Source: Saccoglossus kowalevskii
Lineage: Eukaryota > Hemichordata > Enteropneusta > Harrimaniidae
Reading direction: 5' to 3'
Assembly: GCF_000003605.2 (NCBI RefSeq)
Contig: NW_003142088.1
Span: 1-13,552, forward strand
Length of the DNA stretch: 13,552 bases
The translations under genes were made by a program, and so were the position numbers. This document shows positions 1 through 10,707 of the stretch, in pieces. Numbering within the stretch: position 1 is the stretch's first letter; each line of letters begins with the position of its first letter. A model generated the notes under the pieces. The model saw only the letters and a program-made list of their open reading frames with translations, was not told the origin of the DNA and did not search any database.

Positions 1-148
1 TGGCAGTGAGAAGCAAGTTGATAATACTGACTGCTATCTGTGACTGAAGTGGCTGGTAGTTGTCAATCAAGACTAAAGTGGCAGCGAGTAACAAGTTGAT
101 AATACTGACTGCTATCTGTGACTGAAGTGGCTGGTAGTTGTCAATCAA

Positions 149-226
149 GACTAAAGTGGCAGCGAGTAACAAGTTGATAATACTGACTGCTATCTGTGAC
201 TGAAGTGGCTGGTAGTTGTCAATCAA
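149..226. repeat. Degenerate internal duplication inside the monomer
   Basis: Read from gact, one monomer length splits into two related parts. Part A (monomer positions 71-78 then 1-28; 227-262 for the next example) runs gactaaagtggcag ... agttgataatact. Part B (positions 42-70; 198-226 here) runs gactgaagtggctg ... agttgtcaatcaa. GACTRAAGTGGCWG matches at 12 of 14 bases, and the two agttg...gact segments (positions 16-32 and 58-74, both 17 long) match at 12 of 17. A 13-bp spacer from gact to gt (positions 29-41) follows part A, and both parts are followed by gact. This suggests the 78-mer arose from an older shorter unit of about 29-36 bp that doubled and diverged. The alignment was made by eye and chance similarity is not excluded. 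Confidence 0.5.
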
Positions 227-234
227 GACTAAAG
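157..234. repeat. Representative 78-bp monomer with its four common variable sites
   Basis: This copy shows the common form. Four sites carry nearly all variation across the array. Position 7 is C in 55 of 174 monomers and T otherwise. Position 11 is A in 57, of which five also have G at position 13, and T otherwise. Position 33 is A in 36 and G otherwise. Position 56 is C in 55 and G otherwise. Counts are by eye. Position 7 C is the only CpG in the monomer. Position 56 C creates a TAG on the minus strand. C at 7 is almost always coupled to T at 11; the single exception is the monomer at 7099. G+C is about 41%, with about 21 G to 11 C on the given strand. Neither ATG nor CAT occurs in the consensus. 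Confidence 0.93.
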
Positions 235-680
235 TGGCAGTGAGAAACAAGTTGATAATACTGACTGCTATCTGTGACTGAAGTGGCTGGTAGTTGTCAA
301 TCAAGACTAAAGTGGCAGCGAGTAACAAGTTGATAACACTGACTACTATCTGTGACTGAAGTGGCTGGTAGTTGTCAATCAAGACTAAAGTGGCAGCGAG
401 TAACAAGTTGATAATACTGACTGCTATCTGTGACTGAAGTGGCTGGTAGTTGTCAATCAAGACTAAAGTGGCAGCGAGTAACAAGTTGATAATACTGACT
501 GCTATCTGTGACTGAAGTGGCTGCTAGTTGTCAATCAAGACTAAAGTGGCAGTGAAAAACAAGTTGATAATACTGACTGCTATCTGTGACTGAAGTGGCT
601 GCTAGTTGTCAATCAAGACTAAAGTGGCAGCGAGTAACAAGTTGATAATACTGACTACTATCTGTGACTGAAGTGGCTGG

Positions 681-1410
681 TAGTTGTCAATCAAGACTAA
701 AGTGGCAGTGAGAAACAAGTTGATAATACTGACTGCTATCTGTGACTGAAGTGGCTGGTAGTTGTCAATCAAGACTAAAGTGGCAGCGAGTAACAAGTTG
801 ATAATACTGACTGCTATCTGTGACTGAAGTGGCTGGTAGTTGTCAATCAAGACTAAAGTGGCAGTGAGAAACAAGTTGATAATACTGACTGCTATCTGTG
901 ACTGAAGTGGCTGCTAGTTGTCAATCAAGACTAAAGTGGCAGTGAGTAACAAGTTGATAATACTGACTACTATCTGTGACTGAAGTGGCTGCTAGTTGTC
1001 AATCAAGACTAAAGTGGCAGTGAGAAGCAAGTTGATAATACTGACTGCTATCTGTGACTGAAGTGGCTGGTAGTTGTCAATCAAGACTAAAGTGGCAGCG
1101 AGTAACAAGTTGATAATACTGACTGCTATCTGTGACTGAAGTGGCTGGTAGTTGTCAATCAAGACTAAAGTGGCAGTGAGAAACAAGTTGATAATACTGA
1201 CTGCTATCTGTGACTGAAGTGGCTGGTAGTTGTCAATCAAGACTAAAGTGGCAGCGAGTAACAAGTTGATAACACTGACTACTATCTGTGACTGAAGTGG
1301 CTGGTAGTTGTCAATCAAGACTAAAGTGGCAGCGAGTAACAAGTTGATAATACTGACTGCTATCTGTGACTGAAGTGGCTGGTAGTTGTCAATCAAGACT
1401 AAAGTGGCAG
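681..1410. repeat. Duplicated block D4, copy 1 (partner 11520-12249)
   Basis: This 730-bp block matches 11520-12249, 139 monomers away, without a visible difference. It carries the aag form at 1015 and the rare C at position 25 (base 1273; partner 12112). It straddles the junction of the two 936-bp units, so the copy was taken from, or shares ancestry with, the already duplicated state or an equivalent arrangement. Confidence 0.86.
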
Positions 1411-2318
1411 CGAGTAACAAGTTGATAATACTGACTGCTATCTGTGACTGAAGTGGCTGCTAGTTGTCAATCAAGACTAAAGTGGCAGTGAAAAACAAGT
1501 TGATAATACTGACTGCTATCTGTGACTGAAGTGGCTGCTAGTTGTCAATCAAGACTAAAGTGGCAGCGAGTAACAAGTTGATAATACTGACTACTATCTG
1601 TGACTGAAGTGGCTGGTAGTTGTCAATCAAGACTAAAGTGGCAGTGAGAAACAAGTTGATAATACTGACTGCTATCTGTGACTGAAGTGGCTGGTAGTTG
1701 TCAATCAAGACTAAAGTGGCAGCGAGTAACAAGTTGATAATACTGACTGCTATCTGTGACTGAAGTGGCTGGTAGTTGTCAATCAAGACTAAAGTGGCAG
1801 TGAGAAACAAGTTGATAATACTGACTGCTATCTGTGACTGAAGTGGCTGCTAGTTGTCAATCAAGACTAAAGTGGCAGTGAGTAACAAGTTGATAATACT
1901 GACTACTATCTGTGACTGAAGTGGCTGGTAGTTGTCAATCAAGACTAAAGTGGCAGTGAGTAACAAGTTGATAATACTGACTGCTATCTGTGACTGAAGT
2001 GGCTGGTAGTTGTCAATCAAGACTAAAGTGGCAGTGAGTAACAAGTTGATAATACTGACTGCTATCTGTGACTGAAGTGGCTGGTAGTTGTCAATCAAGA
2101 CTAAAGTGGCAGTGAGAAACAAGTTGATAATACTGACTGCTATCTGTGACTGAAGTGGCTGGTAGTTGTCAATCAAGACTAAAGTGGCAGCGAGTAACAA
2201 GTTGATAATACTGACTGCTATCTGTGACTGAAGTGGCTGGTAGTTGTCAATCAAGACTAAAGTGGCAGTGAGAAACAAGTTGATAATACTGACTGCTATC
2301 TGTGACTGAAGTGGCTGG

Positions 2319-2785
2319 TAGTTGTCAATCAAGACTAAAGTGGCAGTGAGTAACAAGTTGATAATACTGACTGCTATCTGTGACTGAAGTGGCTGGTAGT
2401 TGTCAATCAAGACTAAAGTGGCAGTGAGAAACAAGTTGATAATACTGACTGCTATCTGTGACTGAAGTGGCTGCTAGTTGTCAATCAAGACTAAAGTGGC
2501 AGTGAGTAACAAGTTGATAATACTGACTACTATCTGTGACTGAAGTGGCTGGTAGTTGTCAATCAAGACTAAAGTGGCAGTTAGAAACAAGTTGATAATA
2601 CTGACTGCTATCTGTGACTGAAGTGGCTGGTAGTTGTCAATCAAGACTAAAGTGGCAGTGAGAAACAAGTTGATAATACTGACTGCTATCTGTGACTGAA
2701 GTGGCTGCTAGTTGTCAATCAAGACTAAAGTGGCAGCGAGTAACAAGTTGATAATACTGACTGCTATCTGTGACTGAAGTGGCTG
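2319..2785. repeat. Duplicated block D1, copy 1 (partner 8325-8791)
   Basis: This 467-bp stretch recurs at 8325-8791, 77 monomers away, with no difference seen. It is marked by the only two monomers in the window with T at position 8 (tggcagttag, at 2582 and 8588), flanked in both places by the same order of common variants. Both ends of the match fall at the position-56 G/C site. Confidence 0.85.
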
Positions 2786-3522
2786 GTAGTTGTCAATCAA
2801 GACTAAAGTGGCAGTGAGTAACAAGTTGATAATACTGACTGCTATCTGTGACTGAAGTGGCTGGTAGTTGTCAATCAAGACTAAAGTGGCAGCGAGTAAC
2901 AAGTTGATAATACTGACTGCTATCTGTGACTGAAGTGGCTGGTAGTTGTCAATCAAGACTAAAGTGGCAGTGAGTAACAAGTTGATAATACTGACTGCTA
3001 TCTGTGCCTGAAGTGGCTGGTAGTTGTCAATCAAGACTAAAGTGGCAGTGAGTAACAAGTTGATAATACTGACTGCTATCTGTGACTGAAGTGGCTGGTA
3101 GTTGTCAATCAAGACTAAAGTGGCAGTGAGAAACAAGTTGATAATACTGACTGCTATCTGTGACTGAAGTGGCTGGTAGTTGTCAATCAAGACTAAAGTG
3201 GCAGTGAGTAACAAGTTGATAATACTGACTGCTATCTGTGACTGAAGTGGCTGGTAGTTGTCAATCAAGACTAAAGTGGCAGTGAGAAACAAGTTGATAA
3301 TACTGACTACTATCTGTGACTGAAGTGGCTGCTAGTTGTCAATCAAGACTAAAGTGGCAGTGAGTAACAAGTTGATAATACTGACTACTATCTGTGACTG
3401 AAGTGGCTGCTAGTTGTCAATCAAGACTAAAGTGGCAGTGAGAAACAAGTTGATAATACTGACTGCTATCTGTGACTGAAGTGGCTGGTAGTTGTCAATC
3501 AAGACTAAAGTGGCAGCGAGTA
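2664..3522. repeat. Duplicated block D2, copy 1 (partners 12645-13503 and part of 9528-10195)
   Basis: This block of 859 bp matches 12645-13503 without a visible difference. It includes the rare C at position 43 (gtgcctg, base 3007; partners 9871 and 12988). A third, shorter copy lies within 9528-10195. The three gtgcctg monomers are the only ones in the window, so the blocks share one origin. Confidence 0.88.
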
Positions 3523-3955
3523 ACAAGTTGATAATACTGACTGCTATCTGTGACTGAAGTGGCTGGTAGTTGTCAATCAAGACTAAAGTGGCAGTGAGAA
3601 ACAAGTTGATAATACTGACTGCTATCTGTGACTGAAGTGGCTGCTAGTTGTCAATCAAGACTAAAGTGGCAGTGAGTAACAAGTTGATAATACTGACTAC
3701 TATCTGTGACTGAAGTGGCTGCTAGTTGTCAATCAAGACTAAAGTGGCAGTGAGAAGCAAGTTGATAATACTGACTGCTATCTGTGACTGAAGTGGCTGG
3801 TAGTTGTCAATCAAGACTAAAGTGGCAGCGAGTAACAAGTTGATAATACTGACTGCTATCTGTGACTGAAGTGGCTGGTAGTTGTCAATCAAGACTAAAG
3901 TGGCAGTGAGAAACAAGTTGATAATACTGACTGCTATCTGTGACTGAAGTGGCTG
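3008..3955. repeat. Duplicated block D3, copy 1 (partner 11117-12064)
   Basis: This 948-bp block recurs at 11117-12064, 104 monomers away, with the same order of variants through monomers 40-50 and 144-154, including the aag form at positions 11-13 (monomers at 3745 and 11854). It overlaps block D2, so the same source DNA contributed to two separate places in the right part of the window. It ends at the position-56 G/C site. Confidence 0.88.
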
Positions 3956-6900
3956 CTAGTTGTCAATCAAGACTAAAGTGGCAGCGAGTAACAAGTTGAT
4001 AATACTGACTGCTATCTGTGACTGAAGTGGCTGCTAGTTGTCAATCAAGACTAAAGTGGCAGTGAGTAACAAGTTGATAATACTGACTACTATCTGTGAC
4101 TGAAGTGGCTGGTAGTTGTCAATCAAGACTAAAGTGGCAGTGAGTAACAAGTTGATAATACTGACTGCTATCTGTGACTGAAGTGGCTGGTAGTTGTCAA
4201 TCAAGACTAAAGTGGCAGCGAGTAACAAGTTGATAATACTGACTACTATCTGTGACTGAAGTGGCTGGTAGTTGTCAATCAAGACTAAAGTGGCAGCGAG
4301 TAACAAGTTGATAATACTGACTGCTATCTGTGACTGAAGTGGCTGGTAGTTGTCAATCAAGACTAAAGTGGCAGTGAGTAACAAGTTGATAATACTGACT
4401 ACTATCTGTGACTGAAGTGGCTGCTAGTTGTCAATCAAGACTAAAGTGGCAGTGAGTAACAAGTTGATAATACTGACTACTATCTGTGACTGAAGTGGCT
4501 ACTAGTTGTCAATCAAGACTAAAGTGGCAGTGAGTAACAAGTTGATAATACTGACTGCTATCTGTGACTGAAGTGGCTGCTAGTTGTCAATCAAGACTAA
4601 AGTGGCAGTGAGAAACAAGTTGATAATACTGACTGCTATCTGTGACTGAAGTGGCTGCTAGTTGTCAATCAAGACTAAAGTGGCAGTGAGTAACAAGTTG
4701 ATAATACTGACTACTATCTGTGACTGAAGTGGCTGCTAGTTGTCAATCAAGACTAAAGTGGCAGTGAGAAACAAGTTGATAATACTGACTGCTATCTGTG
4801 ACTGAAGTGGCTGGTAGTTGTCAATCAAGACTAAAGTGGCAGTGAGTAACAAGTTGATAATACTGACTGCTATCTGTGACTGAAGTGGCTGGTAGTTGTC
4901 AATCAAGACTAAAGTGGCAGTGAGAAACAAGTTGATAATACTGACTGCTATCTGTGACTGAAGTGGCTGCTAGTTGTCAATCAAGACTAAAGTGGCAGTG
5001 AGTAACAAGTTGATAATACTGACTACTATCTGTGACTGAAGTGGCTGCTAGTTGTCAATCAAGAATAAAGTGGCAGTGAGAAGCAAGTTGATAATACTGA
5101 CTGCTATCTGTGACTGAAGTGGCTGGTAGTTGTCAATCAAGACTAAAGTGGCAGTGAGTAACAAGTTGATAATACTGACTGCTATCTGTGACTGAAGTGG
5201 CTGGTAGTTGTCAATCAAGACTAAAGTGGCAGCGAGTAACAAGTTGATAATACTGACTACTATCTGTGACTGAAGTGGCTGCTAGTTGTCAATCAAGACT
5301 AAAGTGGCAGCGAGTAACAAGTTGATAATACTGACTGCTATCTGTGACTGAAGTGGCTGCTAGTTGTCAATCAAGACTAAAGTGGCAGTGAGAAACAAGT
5401 TGATAATACTGACTGCTATCTGTGACTGAAGTGGCTGCTAGTTGTCAATCAAGACTAAAGTGGCAGCGAGTAACAAGTTGATAATACTGACTGCTATCTG
5501 TGACTGAAGTGGCTGGTAGTTGTCAATCAAGACTAAAGTGGCAGCGAGTAACAAGTTGATAATACTGACTGCTATCTGTGACTGAAGTGGCTGCTAGTTG
5601 TCAATCAAGACTAAAGTGGCAGCGAGTAACAAGTTGATAATACTGACTGCTATCTGTGACTGAAGTGGCTGGTAGTTGTCAATCAAGACTAAAGTGGCAG
5701 TGAGTAACAAGTTGATAATACTGACTGCTATCTGTGACTGAAGTGGCTGGTAGTTGTCAATCAAGACTAAAGTGGCAGCGAGTAACAAGTTGATAATACT
5801 GACTACTATCTGTGACTGAAGTGGCTGCTAGTTGTCAATCACGACTAAAGTGGCAGCGAGTAACAAGTTGATAATACTGACTGCTATCTGTGACTGAAGT
5901 GGCTGCTAGTTGTCAATCAAGACTAAAGTGGCAGTGAGAAACAAGTTGATAATACTGACTGCTATCTGTGACTGAAGTGGCTGCTAGTTGTCAATCAAGA
6001 CTAAAGTGGCAGCGAGTAACAAGTTGATAATACTGACTGCTATCTGTGACTGAAGTGGCTGGTAGTTGTCAATCAAGACTAAAGTGGCAGCGAGTAACAA
6101 GTTGATAATACTGACTACTATCTGTGACTGAAGTGGCTGCTAGTTGTCAATCAAGACTAAAGTGGCAGTGAGTAACAAGTTGATAATACTGACTACTATC
6201 TGTGACTGAAGTGGCTGGTAGTTGTCAATCAAGACTAAAGTGGCAGTGAGTAACAAGTTGATAATACTGACTACTATCTGTGACTGAAGTGGCTGCTAGT
6301 TGTCAATCAAGACTAAAGTGGCAGTGAGAAACAAGTTGATAATACTGACTGCTATCTGTGACTGAAGTGGCTGGTAGTTGTCAATCAAGACTAAAGTGGC
6401 AGTGAGAAACAAGTTGATAATACTGACTGCTATCTGTGACTGAAGTGGCTGCTAGTTGTCAATCAAGACTAAAGTGGCAGTGAGAAACAAGTTGATAATA
6501 CTGACTGCTATCTGTAACTGAAGTGGCTGGTAGTTGTCAATCAAGACTAAAGTGGCAGCGAGTAACAAGTTGATAATACTGACTGCTATCTGTGACTGAA
6601 GTGGCTGGTAGTTGTCAATCAAGACTAAAGTGGCAGCGAGTAACAAGTTGATAATACTGACTGCTATCTGTGACTGAAGTGGCTGGTAGTTGTCAATCAA
6701 GACTAAAGTGGCAGTGAGAAACAAGTTGATAATACTGACTACTATCTGTGACTGAAGTGGCTGGTAGTTGTCAATCAAGACTAAAGTGGCAGTGAGAAAC
6801 AAGTTGATAATACTGACTACTATCTGTGACTGAAGTGGCTGGTAGTTGTCAATCAAGACTAAAGTGGCAGTGAGTAACAAGTTGATAATACTGACTACTA

Positions 6901-7488
6901 TCTGTGACTGAAGTGGCTGCTAGTTGTCAATCAAGACTAAAGTGGCAGTGAGAAACAAGTTGATAATACTGACTGCTATCTGTGACTGAAGTGGCTGCTA
7001 GTTGTCAATCAAGACTAAAGTGGCAGTGAGAAACAAGTTGATAATACTGACTGCTATCTGTGACTGAAGTGGCTGCTAGTTGTCAATCAAGACTAAAGTG
7101 GCAGCGAGAAACAAGTTGATAATACTGACTACTATCTGTGACTGAAGTGGCTGCTAGTTGTCAATCAAGACTAAAGTGGCAGTGAGAAACAAGTTGATAA
7201 TACTGACTGCTATCTGTGACTGAAGTGGCTGCTAGTTGTCAATCAAGACTAAAGTGGCAGTGAGAAACAAGTTGATAATACTGACTGCTATCTGTGACTG
7301 AAGTGGCTGGTAGTTGTCAATCAAGACTAAAGTGGCAGCGAGTAACAAGTTGATAATACTGACTGCTATCTGTGACTGAAGTGGCTGGTAGTTGTCAATC
7401 AAGACTAAAGTGGCAGTGAGAAACAAGTTGATAATACTGACTGCTATCTGTGACTGAAGTGGCTGCTAGTTGTCAATCAAGACTAAAG
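3277..7488. repeat. Sub-domain enriched in the position-56 C (minus-strand TAG) monomers
   Basis: Of the 54 monomers in this stretch I count 29 with ctgctag or ctactag instead of ctggtag, against 26 of the other 120. Runs of consecutive C-type monomers occur at 4369-4758 and 6865-7254. The minus-strand frame is therefore broken here far more often than in 7489-10672. This looks like a variant-specific sub-array spread by local amplification. The limits given are mine and the edges are gradual. Confidence 0.75.
5084..6116. repeat. Local 7-monomer (546-bp) tandem duplication
   Basis: Bases 5084-5570 recur at 5630-6116, 546 bp downstream, over 487 bp with one difference: a private C at 5842 in the second copy (caatcacgac). 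The order of common variants in monomers 67-71 equals that in 74-78. This is a second higher-order period, unlike the 12-monomer period at the left end, so the array has no single higher-order unit. Confidence 0.75.
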
Positions 7489-7512
7489 TGGCAGTGAGTA
7501 ACAAGTTGATAA

Positions 7513-8196
7513 TACTGACTACTATCTGTGACTGAAGTGGCTGGTAGTTGTCAATCAAGACTAAAGTGGCAGTGAGTAACAAGTTGATAATACTGTCTGC
7601 TATCTGTGACTGAAGTGGCTGGTAGTTGTCAATCAAGACTAAAGTGGCAGCGAGTAACAAGTTGATAATACTGACTGCTATCTGTGACTGAAGTGGCTGG
7701 TAGTTGTCAATCAAGACTAAAGTGGCAGTGAGTAAGAAGTTGATAATACTGACTGCTATCTGTGACTGAAGTGGCTGGTAGTTGTCAATCAAGACTAAAG
7801 TGGCAGCGAGTAACAAGTTGATAATACTGACTGCTATCTGTGACTGAAGTGGCTGGTAGTTGTCAATCAAGACTAAAGTGGCAGTGAGTAACAAGTTGAT
7901 AATACTGACTGCTATCTGTGACTGAAGTGGCTGGTAGTTGTCAATCAAGACTAAAGTGGCAGTGAGTAACAAGTTGATAATACTGACTGCTATCTGTGAC
8001 TGAAGTGGCTGGTAGTTGTCAATCAAGACTAAAGTGGCAGTGAGAAACAAGTTGATAATACTGACTGCTATCTGTGACTGAAGTGGCTGGTAGTTGTCAA
8101 TCAAGACTAAAGTGGCAGTGAGTAACAAGTTGATAATACTGACTGCTATCTGTGACTGAAGTGGCTGGTAGTTGTCAATCAAGACTAAAGTGGCAG
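7513..8196. repeat. Duplicated block D6, copy 1 (partner 10708-11391)
   Basis: This 684-bp block recurs at 10708-11391, 41 monomers away. It shares T at position 30 (7596 and 10791) and the only two instances of G at position 14 (agtaagaagt, 7736 and 10931). The single difference seen is T at 10965 in the second copy (gactgatgtgg) against A here. Confidence 0.9.
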
Positions 8197-8324
8197 CGAG
8201 TAACAAGTTGATAATACTGACTGCTATCTGTGACTGAAGTGGCTGGTAGTTGTCAATCAAGACTAAAGTGGCAGTGAGAAACAAGTTGATAATACTGACT
8301 GCTATCTGTGACTGAAGTGGCTGC

Positions 8325-8791
8325 TAGTTGTCAATCAAGACTAAAGTGGCAGTGAGTAACAAGTTGATAATACTGACTGCTATCTGTGACTGAAGTGGCT
8401 GGTAGTTGTCAATCAAGACTAAAGTGGCAGTGAGAAACAAGTTGATAATACTGACTGCTATCTGTGACTGAAGTGGCTGCTAGTTGTCAATCAAGACTAA
8501 AGTGGCAGTGAGTAACAAGTTGATAATACTGACTACTATCTGTGACTGAAGTGGCTGGTAGTTGTCAATCAAGACTAAAGTGGCAGTTAGAAACAAGTTG
8601 ATAATACTGACTGCTATCTGTGACTGAAGTGGCTGGTAGTTGTCAATCAAGACTAAAGTGGCAGTGAGAAACAAGTTGATAATACTGACTGCTATCTGTG
8701 ACTGAAGTGGCTGCTAGTTGTCAATCAAGACTAAAGTGGCAGCGAGTAACAAGTTGATAATACTGACTGCTATCTGTGACTGAAGTGGCTG
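8325..8791. repeat. Duplicated block D1, copy 2 (partner 2319-2785)
   Basis: Second copy of the 467-bp block carrying the rare T at position 8 (base 8588). The sequence on each side differs from that around the first copy, so the shared tract is bounded: a conversion or crossover tract rather than part of a regular higher-order repeat. Confidence 0.85.
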
Positions 8792-9003
8792 CTAGTTGTC
8801 AATCAAGACTAAAGTGGCAGTGAGTAACAAGTTGATAATACTGACTACTATCTATGACTGAAGTGGCTGGTAGTTGTCAATCAAGACTAAAGTGGCAGTG
8901 AGTAACAAGTTGATAATACTGACTGCTATCTGTGACTGAAGTGGCTGGTAGATGTCAATCAAGACTAAAGTGGCAGTGAGTAACAAGTTGATAATACTGA
9001 CTG

Positions 9004-10195
9004 CTATCTGTGACTGAAGTGGCTGGTAGTTGTCAATCAAGACTAAAGTGGCAGCGAGTAACAAGTTGATAATACTGACTGCTATCTGTGACTGAAGTGG
9101 CTGGTAGTTGTCAATCAAGACTAAAGTGGCAGTGAGTAACAAGTTGATAATACTGACTGCTATCTGTGACTGAAGTGGCTGGTAGTTGTCAATCAAGACT
9201 AAAGTGGCAGCGAGTAACAAGTTGATAATACTGTCTGCTATCTGTGACTGAAGTGGCTGGTAGTTGTCAATCAAGACTAAAGTGGCAGCGAGTAACAAGT
9301 TGATAATACTGACTGCTATCTGTGACTGAAGTGGCTGGTAGTTGTCAATCAAGACTAAAGTGGCAGTGAGTAACAAGTTGATAATACTGACTGCTATCTG
9401 TGACTGAAGTGGCTGCTAGTTGTCAATCAAGACTAAAGTGGCAGTGAGTAACAAGTTGATAATACTGACTGCTATCTGTGACTGAAGTGGCTGCTAGTTG
9501 TCAATCAAGACTAAAGTGGCAGTGAGTAACAAGTTGATAATACTGACTGCTATCTGTGACTGAAGTGGCTGCTAGTTGTCAATCAAGACTAAAGTGGCAG
9601 CGAGTAACAAGTTGATAATACTGACTGCTATCTGTGACTGAAGTGGCTGGTAGTTGTCAATCAAGACTAAAGTGGCAGTGAGTAACAAGTTGATAATACT
9701 GACTGCTATCTGTGACTGAAGTGGCTGGTAGTTGTCAATCAAGACTAAAGTGGCAGCGAGTAACAAGTTGATAATACTGACTGCTATCTGTGACTGAAGT
9801 GGCTGGTAGTTGTCAATCAAGACTAAAGTGGCAGTGAGTAACAAGTTGATAATACTGACTGCTATCTGTGCCTGAAGTGGCTGGTAGTTGTCAATCAAGA
9901 CTAAAGTGGCAGTGAGTAACAAGTTGATAATACTGACTGCTATCTGTGACTGAAGTGGCTGGTAGTTGTCAATCAAGACTAAAGTGGCAGTGAGAAACAA
10001 GTTGATAATACTGACTGCTATCTGTGACTGAAGTGGCTGGTAGTTGTCAATCAAGACTAAAGTGGCAGTGAGTAACAAGTTGATAATACTGACTGCTATC
10101 TGTGACTGAAGTGGCTGGTAGTTGTCAATCAAGACTAAAGTTGCAGTGAGAAACAAGTTGATAATACTGACTACTATCTGTGACTGAAGTGGCTG
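9004..10195. repeat. Duplicated block D5, copy 1 (partner 12121-13312)
   Basis: At 1192 bp this is the longest block shared with another place, 40 monomers away at 12121-13312. The only difference I see is T at 10142 (ttgcag) against G at 13259. Shared marks are T at position 30 (9234 and 12351), three successive TAG-type monomers (9361-9594 and 12478-12711) and C at position 43 (9871 and 12988). The tract from about 9528 also matches block D2. Confidence 0.92.
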
Positions 10196-10672
10196 GTAGT
10201 TGTCAATCAAGACTAAAGTGGCAGCGAGTAACAAGTTGATAATACTGACTGCTATCTGTGACTGAAGTGGCTGCTAGTTGTCAATCAAGACTAAAGTGGC
10301 AGTGAGAAACAAGTTGATAATACTGACTGCTATCTGTGACTGAAGTGGCTGGTAGTTGTCAATCAAGACTAAAGTGGCAGTGAGTAACAAGTTGATAATA
10401 CTGACTGCTATCTGTGACTGAAGTGGCTGGTAGTTGTCAATCAAGACTAAAGTGGCAGTGAGTAACAAGTTGATAATACTGACTGCTATCTGTGACTGAA
10501 GTGGCTGGTAGTTGTCAATCAAGACTAAAGTGGCAGTGAGAAACAAGTTGATAATACTGACTGCTATCTGTGACTGAAGTGGCTGGTAGTTGTCAATCAA
10601 GACTAAAGTGGCAGTGAGTAACAAGTTGATAATACTGACTGCTATCTGTGACTGAAGTGGCTGGTAGTTGTC

Positions 10673-10707
10673 ATCAGACTAAAGTGGCAGTGAGAAACAA
10701 GTTGATA
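10673..10707. other. Cluster of three one-base A deletions; possible junction or assembly error
   Basis: The usual tgtcaatcaagact reads tgtcatcagact (10669-10680), and gttgataatac reads gttgatatac (10701-10710). All three changes shorten AA to A within 35 bases, and they are the only deletions in the window. Together they remove 3 bases, so the minus-strand frame is restored after them. The left end of block D6 copy 2 lies exactly here. Residual long-read homopolymer error at an assembly join, or a true recombination junction, would both give this picture. Confidence 0.85.

Larger units (their letters stand above)
92..1927. repeat. Tandem pair of a 12-monomer (936-bp) higher-order unit
   Basis: Bases 92-991 recur at 1028-1927, 936 bp (12 monomers) downstream, with no difference that I can see over 900 bp. 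The match includes two rare diagnostic changes: C at monomer position 25 (337 and 1273) and A at position 10 (556 and 1492), the latter seen nowhere else in the window. The order of common variants across monomers 3-12 equals that across 15-24. The match ends on the left at a position-13 difference and on the right at the position-56 G/C site. This is a local higher-order duplication, most simply by unequal crossing-over in register. Confidence 0.9.
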
